64,000 bases of DNA from JAGNRR01 sp964409905 (GTDB lineage: Bacteria; Bacteroidota; Bacteroidia; Chitinophagales; Chitinophagaceae). Location of the stretch: positions 16,010-80,009 of the forward strand of contig CAYPET010000010.1 of the NCBI GenBank assembly GCA_964409905.1, written 5' to 3'. Numbering within the stretch: position 1 is the first letter of the stretch; each line of letters begins with the position of its first letter. The position numbers and the translations under genes are program-made. The notes below the pieces were generated by a model that was given only the letters and a program-made list of their open reading frames with translations, had not been told where the DNA came from and did no database searches. Positions 44,352-53,800 of this stretch are shown piece by piece.

Positions 44352-45254
44352 TTAATTTCCGCCTATATATTTTTTAATAGATACCTGAGCACCGTAAGAG
44401 AAGTTTGTCGTCTCTCCGCGATTATTATCAAAAAATTCTCCTTGTGCAGTGGTGTAGGGTATAAACTTTTCAGTGATATCCGCATAAAACCGATACCGCT
44501 TACCTGCCTCATTGTTTACTTCGAATTTCTTATTTTCTACTTCAGGCATACCAATATCAGCTCTTACTGTGAGGCTGACGACTGTATTGGTCCACATACG
44601 CATTTCGATACCGCCACCCATTGTAAAGCCCCAATCAAAAATTTTAAATGGTTGGCCATCATCAGCTAGACCATCGAAAAATTGATTGCCATCCTTGTCT
44701 TTTGCGGTGTACGAACCAGACTTTAAAAGGTAAGTGTTATTTACATCTGTGCCTGGAACGGTAATATTCCATTCTTCCTGCCCCCCCAAAAGCATCGCAA
44801 CATAAGGTCCAAAAAAAGTATTTGCTCTAAAACGTCTGTCAGGATGCCAACGATTATAAGATTTCCACCAAAAAAGCACTGGCAATTTAACATAGCTCAG
44901 AGTTGTTGTGGCATTGATATTTGGGGCATTATCCGCAGGGTTCAACTTACCAGTGTATTTCGCTCCGGCATTCCAAAGCAATAATTGTTGACCAACACCG
45001 AAGTGAGGATTGTACCATTGCAGTCTTTCGGCTCCGGCAAAATAGGTAAAATTGGTGGCGGGTGCAATTAATTCGGATGAAACGTCGTCACTATTGTACA
45101 AAGTGGCAGAATGCCCACCGGCCACAACACCATATTGTATGCCAACAACTGGGATACCTCCGTCGCTGAATTTATAATTAAATTGAGCTTTTGATTGCGT
45201 GAATGAACAAATCAAACACAGTAGAATCACTTTTCTCAAGGCAGAAATTTTCAT
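44352..45254 (-). CDS. Outer-membrane beta-barrel (porin-like) protein, unknown
   Basis: 300 residues. Signal peptide MKISALRKVILLCLICSFTQSKA. Barrel-like strands include VVGIQYGVVAGGHSATLY, FGVGQQLLLWNAGAKYTG, TTTLSYVKLPVLFWWKS (a PorT-like turn, YVKLPVL), ANTFFGPYVAMLLGG and NFSYGAQVSIKKYIGGN at the C terminus. The conserved Y-x-x-LP strand is typical of PorT/outer-membrane barrel families in Bacteroidota. It has a promoter element five bases before the ATG and is the first gene of a pair with 43484-44347. Confidence 0.8.
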   Translation of the reverse strand: MKISALRKVILLCLICSFTQSKAQFNYKFSDGGIPVVGIQYGVVAGGHSATLYNSDDVSSELIAPATNFTYFAGAERLQWYNPHFGVGQQLLLWNAGAKYTGKLNPADNAPNINATTTLSYVKLPVLFWWKSYNRWHPDRRFRANTFFGPYVAMLLGGQEEWNITVPGTDVNNTYLLKSGSYTAKDKDGNQFFDGLADDGQPFKIFDWGFTMGGGIEMRMWTNTVVSLTVRADIGMPEVENKKFEVNNEAGKRYRFYADITEKFIPYTTAQGEFFDNNRGETTNFSYGAQVSIKKYIGGN

Positions 45255-45259
45255 TCCTA

Positions 45260-45267
45260 CAAATATA
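45260..45267 (-). promoter_or_regulatory. TAnnTTTG promoter element for the outer-membrane protein pair
   Basis: TATATTTG on the minus strand, five bases before ATG 45254. Confidence 0.6.
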
Positions 45268-45286
45268 TAGTAACGTTAGCGAATTA

Positions 45287-45901
45287 TTAAAGTTTTTCCA
45301 CTTCGTATAATGCCGGAAAAAGATAGGTTTTGCCTGTATCAATTTCAATGGCCTCAAAACGCGTTCTTCTTTTGCTTAATAATTTGTATTGACGGCCATC
45401 TGCTGTGGCGAATAATCCTCCTATCGCAATATCCTGTATCATTGTACCAAGCGGATGCCGGTCGTATTGGCGTAGAGCAAGGCTCAGGGTGGGGTTATAA
45501 CAACTACTAGATTTGATATTTGTCATCGAAGACATAATTGTTGTGAGCAATTTTTCCGGAAAAACTTTTCTATTCAAAAAGGGAATCATCAATTCATGAT
45601 AGGTCTTTTTCCATTCGTGACCATGCGATTTAATCCGAAATCCATGCCGATCAAAAGCTACCAAGTGCGCTAACTCATGAACAAGGGTTAGTAAGAAATG
45701 ATAAGGGTTTAAATTTCCATTGATGCTGATTTCATGGGCATGCCCTCTTTGTCCGGGCTTGTAATCGCCATATTTCGTGCGTCGTTCTTTGGTGATTTTT
45801 AATCGAATATGATAATGATTCAGGTATGGGATGATTTGCTCGTAAGTGCCTTCTGGCAGAAAATGTTCAAGCGTGTGCAATGGTTTCTTTTGCAGTGCCA
45901 T
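45287..45901 (-). CDS. SprT-like zinc metalloprotease-domain protein
   Basis: 204 residues. SprT-type gluzincin core: HELAH at 75-79 (two zinc histidines and the catalytic glutamate) and the third histidine in SHGHEWKKT (His95). No C-terminal zinc ribbon of the Spartan kind is evident; the last 60 residues are beta-rich (FATADGRQYKLLSKRRTRFEAIEI). Cytoplasmic. Bacterial SprT proteins are poorly characterised; a DNA-protein-crosslink repair role is known only for eukaryotic relatives. It starts six bases after kdsA and is co-transcribed. Confidence 0.85.
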   Translation of the reverse strand: MALQKKPLHTLEHFLPEGTYEQIIPYLNHYHIRLKITKERRTKYGDYKPGQRGHAHEISINGNLNPYHFLLTLVHELAHLVAFDRHGFRIKSHGHEWKKTYHELMIPFLNRKVFPEKLLTTIMSSMTNIKSSSCYNPTLSLALRQYDRHPLGTMIQDIAIGGLFATADGRQYKLLSKRRTRFEAIEIDTGKTYLFPALYEVEKL

Positions 45902-45907
45902 TGGGGA

Positions 45908-46720
45908 TTATAATGCTTTTTTTAATCGAATAGCCTTCTCCAATAAGGCTTCCAGTTTATTTAAATCTAACATATTTGCGGCGTCGCTTTTGGCTTCGTG
46001 AAGCCGTGGGTGTGTTTCGATAAATAGTCCATCGGCGCCTGCGGCGATAGCACATAATGCCATGGTTTCAATAAATTCCGGTTGCCCTGATGTGACACCG
46101 CTGCTTTGGTTAGGCTTTTGAAGGGCATGCGTGCAATCCATAATGACCGGCAGATTCGTTTTTTTCATTATGGGAATACTTCTAAAGTCTACCACCAAAT
46201 CTTCATATCCAAAGGTGGTGCCGCGTTCTGTAAGCATTACTTTTTCATTACCACTTTCAATCACTTTGTTTGCGGCAAAGCTCATTGATTCGGCATTGAG
46301 GAATTGCCCTTTTTTGATATTGACTACCTTTCCGGTTTCGGCCGCTGCTTGTAATAAAGCTGTTTGCCTGCATAAAAAAGCAGGTATCTGCAATATATCG
46401 GCTACAGAAGCTGCCATGTTGGCTTCTTCGTTGGTATGTATATCTGTGACTATCGGAATGTTGAATTTTTCCTTTACTTTTTTCAAAATTGTCAGTGCTT
46501 CTTCATCGCCTATTCCTGTAAATGAATTTATACTACTTCGATTGGCTTTTTTGTAAGAAGCCTTAAAAGCAAAGGGAATTTTAAGTTTTTGCGCAATAGA
46601 GACAATGCTATCCGCAATTTCAAAACACACTGCTTCACTTTCTACTGCGCATGGTCCGGCAAGCAAAAAGAAATGTTCTTCGTGCCAATTATTTTTAAAT
46701 AGTTCGGGTAAAAAATTCAT
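45908..46720 (-). CDS. kdsA: 3-deoxy-8-phosphooctulonate (KDO-8-phosphate) synthase
   Basis: 270 residues from MNFLPELFKNNWHEE; a longer frame to 46738 contains the promoter element. TIM-barrel aldolase joining phosphoenolpyruvate and arabinose-5-phosphate to make KDO-8-P for lipopolysaccharide. Motifs include LLAGPCAVESEAVCF, FKASYKKANRSSINSFTG, PIVTDIHTNEEA, MLTERGTTFGYEDLVVDFR and FIETHPRLHEAKSDAANML. Cytoplasmic. It links with the sugar and heptosyltransferase genes elsewhere in the window as envelope biogenesis. Confidence 0.96.
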   Translation of the reverse strand: MNFLPELFKNNWHEEHFFLLAGPCAVESEAVCFEIADSIVSIAQKLKIPFAFKASYKKANRSSINSFTGIGDEEALTILKKVKEKFNIPIVTDIHTNEEANMAASVADILQIPAFLCRQTALLQAAAETGKVVNIKKGQFLNAESMSFAANKVIESGNEKVMLTERGTTFGYEDLVVDFRSIPIMKKTNLPVIMDCTHALQKPNQSSGVTSGQPEFIETMALCAIAAGADGLFIETHPRLHEAKSDAANMLDLNKLEALLEKAIRLKKAL

Positions 46721-46726
46721 GTTGGA

Positions 46727-46734
46727 CAAATATA
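46727..46734 (-). promoter_or_regulatory. TAnnTTTG promoter element for kdsA
   Basis: TATATTTG on the minus strand, six bases before ATG 46720. Confidence 0.6.
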
Positions 46735-46788
46735 GCAATCATACTTTGTGTTGTGTGTTGTATTTTTCGGGTTAATTTTAATTTACCC

Positions 46789-47736
46789 ATGGCACAGGAA
46801 AAAATATTATTAATTGGAGCAGGAGGACAAATAGGCGTCGAATTAACAGAGGCCTTACAAAAGAAATATGGCGTGGCCAATGTGCTGCCTACTGATTTAA
46901 AGGAGCAGCATGCGCTGTTGGAGAATATGGGGCGATATATGCAGTTGGATGCCATGGATAATGAAAAAATACGTGAAATCATTATTTCGGAAGAAATTAC
47001 GCAGGTTTATCTGCTGGCCGCTGTGCTTTCTGCTACGGGAGAACAACATCCGCAGTTGGCATGGCATGTGAATATGGATAGTTTGCTGGGCGTGCTAGAA
47101 CTTGGCAAAGAACTGAAAATAAGTAAGATTTTCTGGCCAAGTTCTATTGCGGTTTTTGGGCCTACTAGCCCGAAACATAAAACAGCACAGGCAACAATTA
47201 TTGAACCTTCCAGTATGTATGGCATTACAAAAAATGCCGGTGAAAATTTGTGTGCATACTACAATAAAAAGTATGATATGGATATCCGAAGTATTCGATA
47301 TCCGGGCCTTATTAGTTTTAAAAGCCCTCCCGGAGGAGGCACTACAGACTATGCGATTGATATTTTTCATAAAGCCCTCGCCGGAGAAACCTTTAATTGT
47401 TTTCTTAGTGCAGAGACCTATTTGCCCATGATGTATATGGATGATGCCATACGCGCTACCATAGAACTTATGGATGCGCCCAAAGATGCACTCAGTATCC
47501 GGAGAGGTTACAATGTGACGGCAATGAGTTTTTCGCCACAAGAAATTGCGGCGGAAATAAAAAAGCACATCCCCAATTTTCAAATAACCTATGAGCCTGA
47601 CTATAGACAGCTAATAGCCAACGATTGGCCAGCCAGTATAGATGATAGTACGGCTCGTGCAGACTGGGGGTGGAAAGAGAAGTATGACCTTCAGGCTATG
47701 ACTGAGGCCATGATTACAGGTATTAAATCAATGTAG
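46789..47736 (+). CDS. SDR-type L-threonine 3-dehydrogenase (NAD-dependent epimerase family)
   Basis: 315 residues from MAQEKILLIGAGGQIG; a frame to 46753 adds 12 residues without family match. NAD motif GAGGQIG (10-16), FWPSSIAVFGPTSP and the active-site Tyr144/Lys148 in MYGITKNAGE. RSIRYPGLISFKSPPGGGTTDYA is characteristic of the UDP-galactose-epimerase-like threonine dehydrogenases described in Flavobacterium and Cytophaga relatives, which oxidise threonine to 2-amino-3-ketobutyrate. The partner lyase (Kbl) is not adjacent. A nucleotide-sugar epimerase is the less likely alternative. Confidence 0.87.
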   Translation: MAQEKILLIGAGGQIGVELTEALQKKYGVANVLPTDLKEQHALLENMGRYMQLDAMDNEKIREIIISEEITQVYLLAAVLSATGEQHPQLAWHVNMDSLLGVLELGKELKISKIFWPSSIAVFGPTSPKHKTAQATIIEPSSMYGITKNAGENLCAYYNKKYDMDIRSIRYPGLISFKSPPGGGTTDYAIDIFHKALAGETFNCFLSAETYLPMMYMDDAIRATIELMDAPKDALSIRRGYNVTAMSFSPQEIAAEIKKHIPNFQITYEPDYRQLIANDWPASIDDSTARADWGWKEKYDLQAMTEAMITGIKSM

Positions 47737-47737
47737 C

Positions 47738-48214
47738 ATGCTTGACGAAAGTTGGATACAGAAGGCACAGAAAGAAAAAAAAATATTTCAAAAATTTCTG
47801 TCAAAAAAACCTTCTAGGGCGGCTATCAGTAGCTTATCTGAGCTTCACGAAGAGGCTTTTTCCCAAATAGATTGTCTTGACTGCGCCCGTTGTTGCAAAA
47901 ATCATTCACCCCGTTTTAAAATGCCCGATATTAAGCGCATAGCAAAATATTTAGGCTTAAAGGAAGGTGATTTTATTCAGCAATATTTGTTTTTGGATAA
48001 TGAAAACGATTACGTGCTGCAACAGTCTCCATGCGTTTTTTTGAATGACGACAATACTTGTCAGATTTATGATGTCAGACCATCAGATTGCGCGCGTTAT
48101 CCTTATACCGACGAAGATGTTTTTTTGAAACGAAAAAATATTACGGTCAAAAATACTGAGGTTTGTCCCGCTGCCTATTTTGTACTCAATAAGCTGGTAG
48201 CCGAACAAGGCTAA
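47738..48214 (+). CDS. YkgJ-family cysteine-cluster protein
   Basis: 158 residues. Zinc- or iron-binding cysteine cluster: DCLDCARCCKNHSPRF, CVFLNDDNTCQIYDVRPSDCARYPY and VCPAAYF, the signature of the UPF0153/YkgJ family. The function is unknown. It starts two bases after threonine dehydrogenase and is co-transcribed. Its TAA overlaps by four bases with the stop codon of the convergent decarboxylase gene. Confidence 0.9.
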   Translation: MLDESWIQKAQKEKKIFQKFLSKKPSRAAISSLSELHEEAFSQIDCLDCARCCKNHSPRFKMPDIKRIAKYLGLKEGDFIQQYLFLDNENDYVLQQSPCVFLNDDNTCQIYDVRPSDCARYPYTDEDVFLKRKNITVKNTEVCPAAYFVLNKLVAEQG

Positions 48215-49521
48215 TGAGGATGTTGTAATGGCTGTTTGTCAGCTTTGTCTTTTTTACAATTGTTTGCACAGTTATTACATACGCCAGCGCTTACCTGAAA
48301 ACTTTCAATATCCTCCATTAGGGCGACTAATTTCTCAACGGTGACGTGTTCCATCAATACTATTTTGTACCAATTGGGTTGATCATGGTTATCGGGCACA
48401 AGGCCATACTTTGTGGCAACTTCTTTCGGTATGTTGCTACTACGAATAGTAATGATGTTTGACTTTGGATGACGATAAAAGCCAATTTTCTTTTTATTGA
48501 GTTGCTCACAAAGCCAGTCGGCCCGTTTTTGTAAGATAAATACTTTTTCGTGCCAGCCGTATGGTCCGTTTTTCATCAATATCATCCACACGGCCACGGC
48601 ATTTGCACCAGATCTGCTGCCGATTAGTGTGTAGTCTTCTCCGGCCACGTATTTTGCTTCGCGGGTATTGGTAAATTTCATGTACCCCTTTCGGATAAGA
48701 AAAATACCTGTACCATAAGGCGCCTGAGCCATTTTGTGAGCATCCAACGTGAAAGAATGGATATGTGGATTTTTAAAGGTTAATAACTCGGAGCTGGTAG
48801 TGAAAGGGTAGTAAAAACCGCCATAGGCGCCATCAACATGTAGGCGATAATGGCAGTTGAGTTGGTTTAACGCATCTGTATAAACTTTGACTTTGTCTAC
48901 AGAACCAAACATAGTTGTCATCATATTGCTGACAACAATAAAATATTTTTTGCCTTTTGCCAAGGCGCTTTCTAATGCTTCAATCACCCGTTCACTGCGC
49001 AGTTCTCGCGTATCTTTTTCTACAGCTACTTTTACAATATCCAGGCAAAATACATTGCTGGCTTTATCCATCGAGTAATGACTGTCTTCGCTGCAAATAA
49101 TGACGATTTCGTCAAGTGATGCACCTTCCTTTTGTATGAAATAATTTCTATAAATCCAGATGGCCTGCATGTTTGCCTCCGTTCCTCCTGAGGCAATGTA
49201 ACCATCAACCTCTTCTGTTGCATGCAGGATGTCTGTGGCACATAAAGCAATGACTTCCCGTTCTATCTGTTGAGTGCCACTAAAAAAGGATTCCGATTTC
49301 CCTAATGTATGACAACCAATATGATTAGGGTTTTGAAGCAGTGTAGAGATGTATGGGGCATCTTGAACAAAGGTGGCGTCTTTATTGAAGACCTGGCCGT
49401 CAAGGTAGGAAGCGGGTATGCCTAAAATGGATTGGTTGTGATAATTAACATTTTTATCAAGTGCACCGAAAATTGTTTTTTTGATTTCTTCTTGACTTTT
49501 TTTCTTCCAATACTGATACAT
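48211..49521 (-). CDS. Group II PLP-dependent decarboxylase with a cysteine-rich tail
   Basis: 436 residues. PLP-dependent decarboxylase fold: GYIASGGTEANMQAIW (cofactor phosphate), VSNMMTTMFGSVDKV, LHVDGAYGGFYYPF, and the Schiff-base lysine in FTLDAHKMAQAPYGTGIFL. Such enzymes decarboxylate aspartate, glutamate, histidine or aromatic amino acids; the substrate cannot be fixed from sequence. The last 25 residues carry VCNNCANNCKKD, four cysteines in a metal-binding arrangement I do not recall in typical members. The promoter is 19 bases upstream. Confidence 0.85.
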   Translation of the reverse strand: MYQYWKKKSQEEIKKTIFGALDKNVNYHNQSILGIPASYLDGQVFNKDATFVQDAPYISTLLQNPNHIGCHTLGKSESFFSGTQQIEREVIALCATDILHATEEVDGYIASGGTEANMQAIWIYRNYFIQKEGASLDEIVIICSEDSHYSMDKASNVFCLDIVKVAVEKDTRELRSERVIEALESALAKGKKYFIVVSNMMTTMFGSVDKVKVYTDALNQLNCHYRLHVDGAYGGFYYPFTTSSELLTFKNPHIHSFTLDAHKMAQAPYGTGIFLIRKGYMKFTNTREAKYVAGEDYTLIGSRSGANAVAVWMILMKNGPYGWHEKVFILQKRADWLCEQLNKKKIGFYRHPKSNIITIRSSNIPKEVATKYGLVPDNHDQPNWYKIVLMEHVTVEKLVALMEDIESFQVSAGVCNNCANNCKKDKADKQPLQHPH

Positions 49522-49540
49522 GCAGACAATAATATTTCGT

Positions 49541-49548
49541 CAAAAGTA
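49541..49548 (-). promoter_or_regulatory. TAnnTTTG promoter element for the PLP decarboxylase
   Basis: TACTTTTG on the minus strand, 19 bases before ATG 49521. Confidence 0.55.
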
Positions 49549-49587
49549 CCAAGAGCCTTGTTTCGAAAAATTGACAAAAGTCAATCC

Positions 49588-50718
49588 TTAGGCTAATTCA
49601 AATACAGCTAATTCGTTGTATAGGGTATCGCGTTCTACTGCTGTATGGCCACTTTCATGTATTAAATCTGTAATTTCTTCAGTGGTCATGGCTGGGTTTT
49701 GCTCCTCGCTACCTGCCATGGAATATATTTTGGTGCTATCATCAATGGTGCCATCAAGGTCGTCTACACCGTAGTGCAGCATTAACTGAGCTTTTTCTCT
49801 GCCTAACATAGGCCAGTATGCTTTAACATGCGGAAAATTATCCATAAAAATGCGGGCAATAGCATAGGTTTTGATATCATCAATGATGGCACTTTCGGCA
49901 ATGTGGCTCATGTCATTGTCTTGATTGCGAAATTTTAATGGGATGAAGCAATTAAAACCATTGGTTTCATCCTGAAGGTCTCGTAGTCGGTTCATGTGGT
50001 CAATACGATGTTCATATTCCTCAATATGTCCGTATAGCATCGTTGCGTTGGAATGCATGCCCAGCTGATGAGCAGTGCGATGTATGTCTAGCCAGCCTGC
50101 AGCATTTACTTTGTCGGCGCAAATTTTTTCTCGGATAATTTCATCAAATATTTCGGCACCACCTCCTGGTAAGGAATCCAAACCAGCTTCTCGCAAAAAT
50201 TCAAGACCTTTTTTATTTGTCATTTTTGCTTTACGGAACATGTAATCCAACTCAACAGCCGTATATCCTTTGATGTGTAAATCAGGTCTGTGTGCTTTTA
50301 TTTTTTTCATTAAGCCGGCAAAAAATGTGATTGTCAATTTTGGATGGACACCACCTACAATGTGCAATTCCGTTACTTTTTTGCCATCATAACTTTTTAC
50401 AATATGCATCATCTGTTCTTCCGAAAGTTCCCAGCCTTCTTCACGGTTTTTGTATAATCGTGAATATGCACAAAACGCACAACTGAACACGCAGACATTC
50501 GTAGGTTCTATATGAAAATTACGATTGAAAAATACTTTATTGCCGTGTCGTTGCGTTTTGATATGATTGGCTAGCATTCCCAGAAATGCAATGTCAGCAT
50601 AACGATATAGTAATAGGCACTCATCTGTATTAATGCGTTCACCATCGAGCACTTTTTGCGCAATGGTTTTAAGAGGTTGTGCAATGAGCGCGTCGGAAAA
50701 AACTGCTTGCGTTAACAT
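49588..50718 (-). CDS. mqnE: Aminofutalosine synthase, radical SAM
   Basis: 376 residues from MLTQAVFSDA; a longer frame to 50739 contains the promoter element. Radical SAM [4Fe-4S] motif CVFSCAFC (Cys76, Cys80, Cys83) in NVCVFSCAFCAYSRL, HIVGGVHPKLTI and DSLPGGGAEIFDEIIREKICADK, HQLGMHSNATMLYGHIE are typical of MqnE/MqnC proteins. NFHIEPTNVCVFSC points to MqnE, which joins SAM-derived adenosine to an enolpyruvyl benzoate in the futalosine route to menaquinone. MqnC (cyclic dehypoxanthine futalosine synthase) is the alternative. Other mqn genes are not in the window. Confidence 0.86.
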   Translation of the reverse strand: MLTQAVFSDALIAQPLKTIAQKVLDGERINTDECLLLYRYADIAFLGMLANHIKTQRHGNKVFFNRNFHIEPTNVCVFSCAFCAYSRLYKNREEGWELSEEQMMHIVKSYDGKKVTELHIVGGVHPKLTITFFAGLMKKIKAHRPDLHIKGYTAVELDYMFRKAKMTNKKGLEFLREAGLDSLPGGGAEIFDEIIREKICADKVNAAGWLDIHRTAHQLGMHSNATMLYGHIEEYEHRIDHMNRLRDLQDETNGFNCFIPLKFRNQDNDMSHIAESAIIDDIKTYAIARIFMDNFPHVKAYWPMLGREKAQLMLHYGVDDLDGTIDDSTKIYSMAGSEEQNPAMTTEEITDLIHESGHTAVERDTLYNELAVFELA

Positions 50719-50723
50719 AGGTG

Positions 50724-50731
50724 CAAAGGTA
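50724..50731 (-). promoter_or_regulatory. TAnnTTTG promoter element for mqnE
   Basis: TACCTTTG followed by CACC on the minus strand, five bases before ATG 50718, and inside the longer frame. Confidence 0.6.
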
Positions 50732-50825
50732 ACCCTCATTTACAGTTCGGAATGTCGGCGCAATGTATTCTTATCGCTAATATTTTATGAAAGTTATAAA
50801 ACTAAGGATGTTGGGCCTTTCGATA

Positions 50826-53800
50826 TCAGGGCTTTAGCTTTTCTTTTTTAATTTGTAGGTAGTCAATATTATGCTGGTGAACATATTCATTATACTGAGC
50901 CACTTCATGCTGTATTACCTTATAAAATGCGTTGATTTCGCTGTCTATCTGTTCGGCAATTTCTTGGTATGCTTGTTTTACTTGCTTTGTAGGGGCAGTT
51001 TCCTGATTGGCTGCATTGAAGATCCCGGCTAGTTTGTCATTAAGTTTGATGGGATAATTCAGCACATCCTGAAAGCTTTTTGCTTTGTTTTGATACAAAT
51101 TACCTTCAATTTCGTTGAGCTTTTTGGAGATTTGCTTACCAATGGTGTCTAATTCTTTTGGGTGGTCCTCGCCCAGAAAATCTTTCAACTTTGTTATCTG
51201 CGATTTGATGAGCTTGATATTTTTCAGTGTTTCTTGTGTTTCATGAAATTTATTTCTGACCATTTTTAGAAACTCAAATTGCTCCTGATAATCGTTTTCG
51301 CTGGCCTCATAGTTCAAATCTCGTCTGATTTCTACACTCACATCACGCTTTTCATTTTCACCAACTGATAGTGTAGCACTATACATACCTGGTGGTACTT
51401 TATATCCACCCACGGTGCCATTCCAGAGGATCATTTCATCAATTTTATCAACTCCTTTCATTTCCATATTCCATATAAATTCATTCATCCCTTTGGTCGG
51501 TTTAAAATTACTGTCATGGTCATCCCCTTTGCTAGCAATGGTTTTAATGTTCTCGCCTTTGGCATCTTTTATTTCAAGTACTACTCTGACACTATCCTGA
51601 AAGTCATTACCCAACCAATAATTAAATACCACTCCATTGGGGTGATTGGTTCCGGTGTTTACTGTGTTTTTTCGTTGCCAACCGTCCATACGATAACTTG
51701 CGCGAGGAGTGAAAAAGTGTAAGCCTGCTTGTTCAACTTTTTCTTGCGCCAGTTGATTGATAAAACTAAGGTCATCCAGTATCCAGAAACTTCTACCTTG
51801 TGTAGCTACTATCAGACTATTATCTTTTATGGCTAAATCTGTGATCGGTACGGTAGGCAAATTGAGTTGAAATGGCTTCCAGCTATTACCGGCATCAAAG
51901 GATATATATAATCCCTTCTCCGTTCCACAATATAGGGTGTTGGGGTTAAGCTCATCTATTCTGACAACACGGGCAAAACAATCATCCGGGATACCTTGAG
52001 TTATTTTTTTCCAGCTCTGTCCATAGTTTGTGGTTTTATAAATATACGGGGTCTCATCGTCCAGTTTGTATCTGGTGCCTACAACGTAACAGGTGCCTCC
52101 CTCGTCATAACTAGGTTCAATACAGTTAAACATCATCCATTCTGGCATTTTCTTTGGTGTCACGTTCTTCCAGTTTTTTCCGCCATTTTTTGTGATGTGC
52201 AAAAGACCATCATCACTGCCAGCCCAAATGATATCTTTTTCGGCAGGGCTTTCAGCAGCAGCAAAAATGGTGCAATAGTATTCAACGCCGGTATTGTCTT
52301 TGGTGATATTGCCACCGCTTGGTTTTTGTTTATTTTTATCATTGGTCGTCAAATCAGGCGATATGCTTTCCCAACTTTGTCCTTCATCATAGGTTACAAA
52401 TAATTCGTTACCTGCGGCGTACAGTTTTTTTGCGTTATGCGGCGAGAAGAAAATGGGGAAATTCCATTGAAAGCGATATTTCAACACATCGGCTCCAGCC
52501 CCAATTGGGCTCACGGGCCAAACGCTGATAGTCCTGTTTTCTTTGGTAATGTGATTGTAGCGAGATAAATAACCACCATAATTACCACCGTATACAATTT
52601 CCGGGTTTAGCGGATCTGCCACAATATGGCCGCTCTCAAATCCGGCGCTTCGTTCCCAGTCTTGCTGATTTATATCGCCATGGTAGGTTCGGCTGGCTAT
52701 TCGCATGGAACTATTGTCTTGCTGACAACCCAAAATCCGATAGGGGAAGTGATTGTCTGTAGTGACCCGATAAAATTGTGCTGTTGGCTGATTCATATAT
52801 GAGCTCCAGGTTTCGCCACCATTGGTCGATACCTGGGCGCCTCCGTCGTCGGCTATTATCATGCGTTTGCCATTTTCGGGGTCTATCCAAATGCCATGGT
52901 GATCAGCATGTGGTGTATTGATAACACTAAAGCTCTTACCACCATTATTGCTTTTGTGAAATTGAACATTACATACATACAGCAGATTTTCGTTTTTCGG
53001 GTCAACAGCCAATCTGCTGAAATACCAGCTGCGCTGCCGGATATTAGCGTCGCTGCTTACTTTTTCCCAACGATTGCCACCATCTTCACTTACAAAAAGC
53101 CCGCCGCTTTGACTTTCGATAACGGCATAAATTTTATCAGGGTTTGATGGAGTAATGGCAAGACAAATAATACCTAGTGTATCTTTTGGCAAGCCTTCGC
53201 GATCTGAAATGTTGGTCCATGTATTACCTCCATCAGTACTCTTCCATAAGGCACTGCCATCGCCACCGCTGCTAAAGTCATAATGAGTGCGTCGCACGCG
53301 CCAGGTACTGGCAAATAATATATCTGGGTTTGTAGGGTCCATTACAATATCGGCTGCGCCAGCATCATCGTTTGCAAACAGTATTTTTTTCCAGCTTTTG
53401 CCGCCATCCGTTGTTTTAAAAACGCCGCGCTCTTTGTTAGGGCCAAATAAGTGGCCGATGGCAGCCACATAAACGATGTCATTATTTTTGGGGTGGATGG
53501 CAATACGCGCAATGTGTTTACTATCCTCAAGCCCAATAAATTTCCAGGTTCTGCCACCATCGGTAGTTTTCCAAATGCCATGGCCTTCGCTCACATTCCC
53601 TCTAAGTGTACTCTCTCCGGTACCGACATACAACACAAGAGGATCGTTTTGGGCTACCTCAATCGCACCTATGCTACCTCCAAAATATCCATCAGAAATA
53701 TTAAACCAATGCTGTCCGGCATCTTTTGTTTTCCAAACACCTCCGCCAGCGGCAGCCATATAAAAAACATCTTTGTTTTTATAATCACCGCATACGCCAC

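Noticed and set aside
47095..47583. A 162-codon minus-strand frame inside the threonine dehydrogenase gene
   Set aside because: Shadow of a strongly conserved gene; composition is unlike a real protein (many His, Cys and Ile runs).
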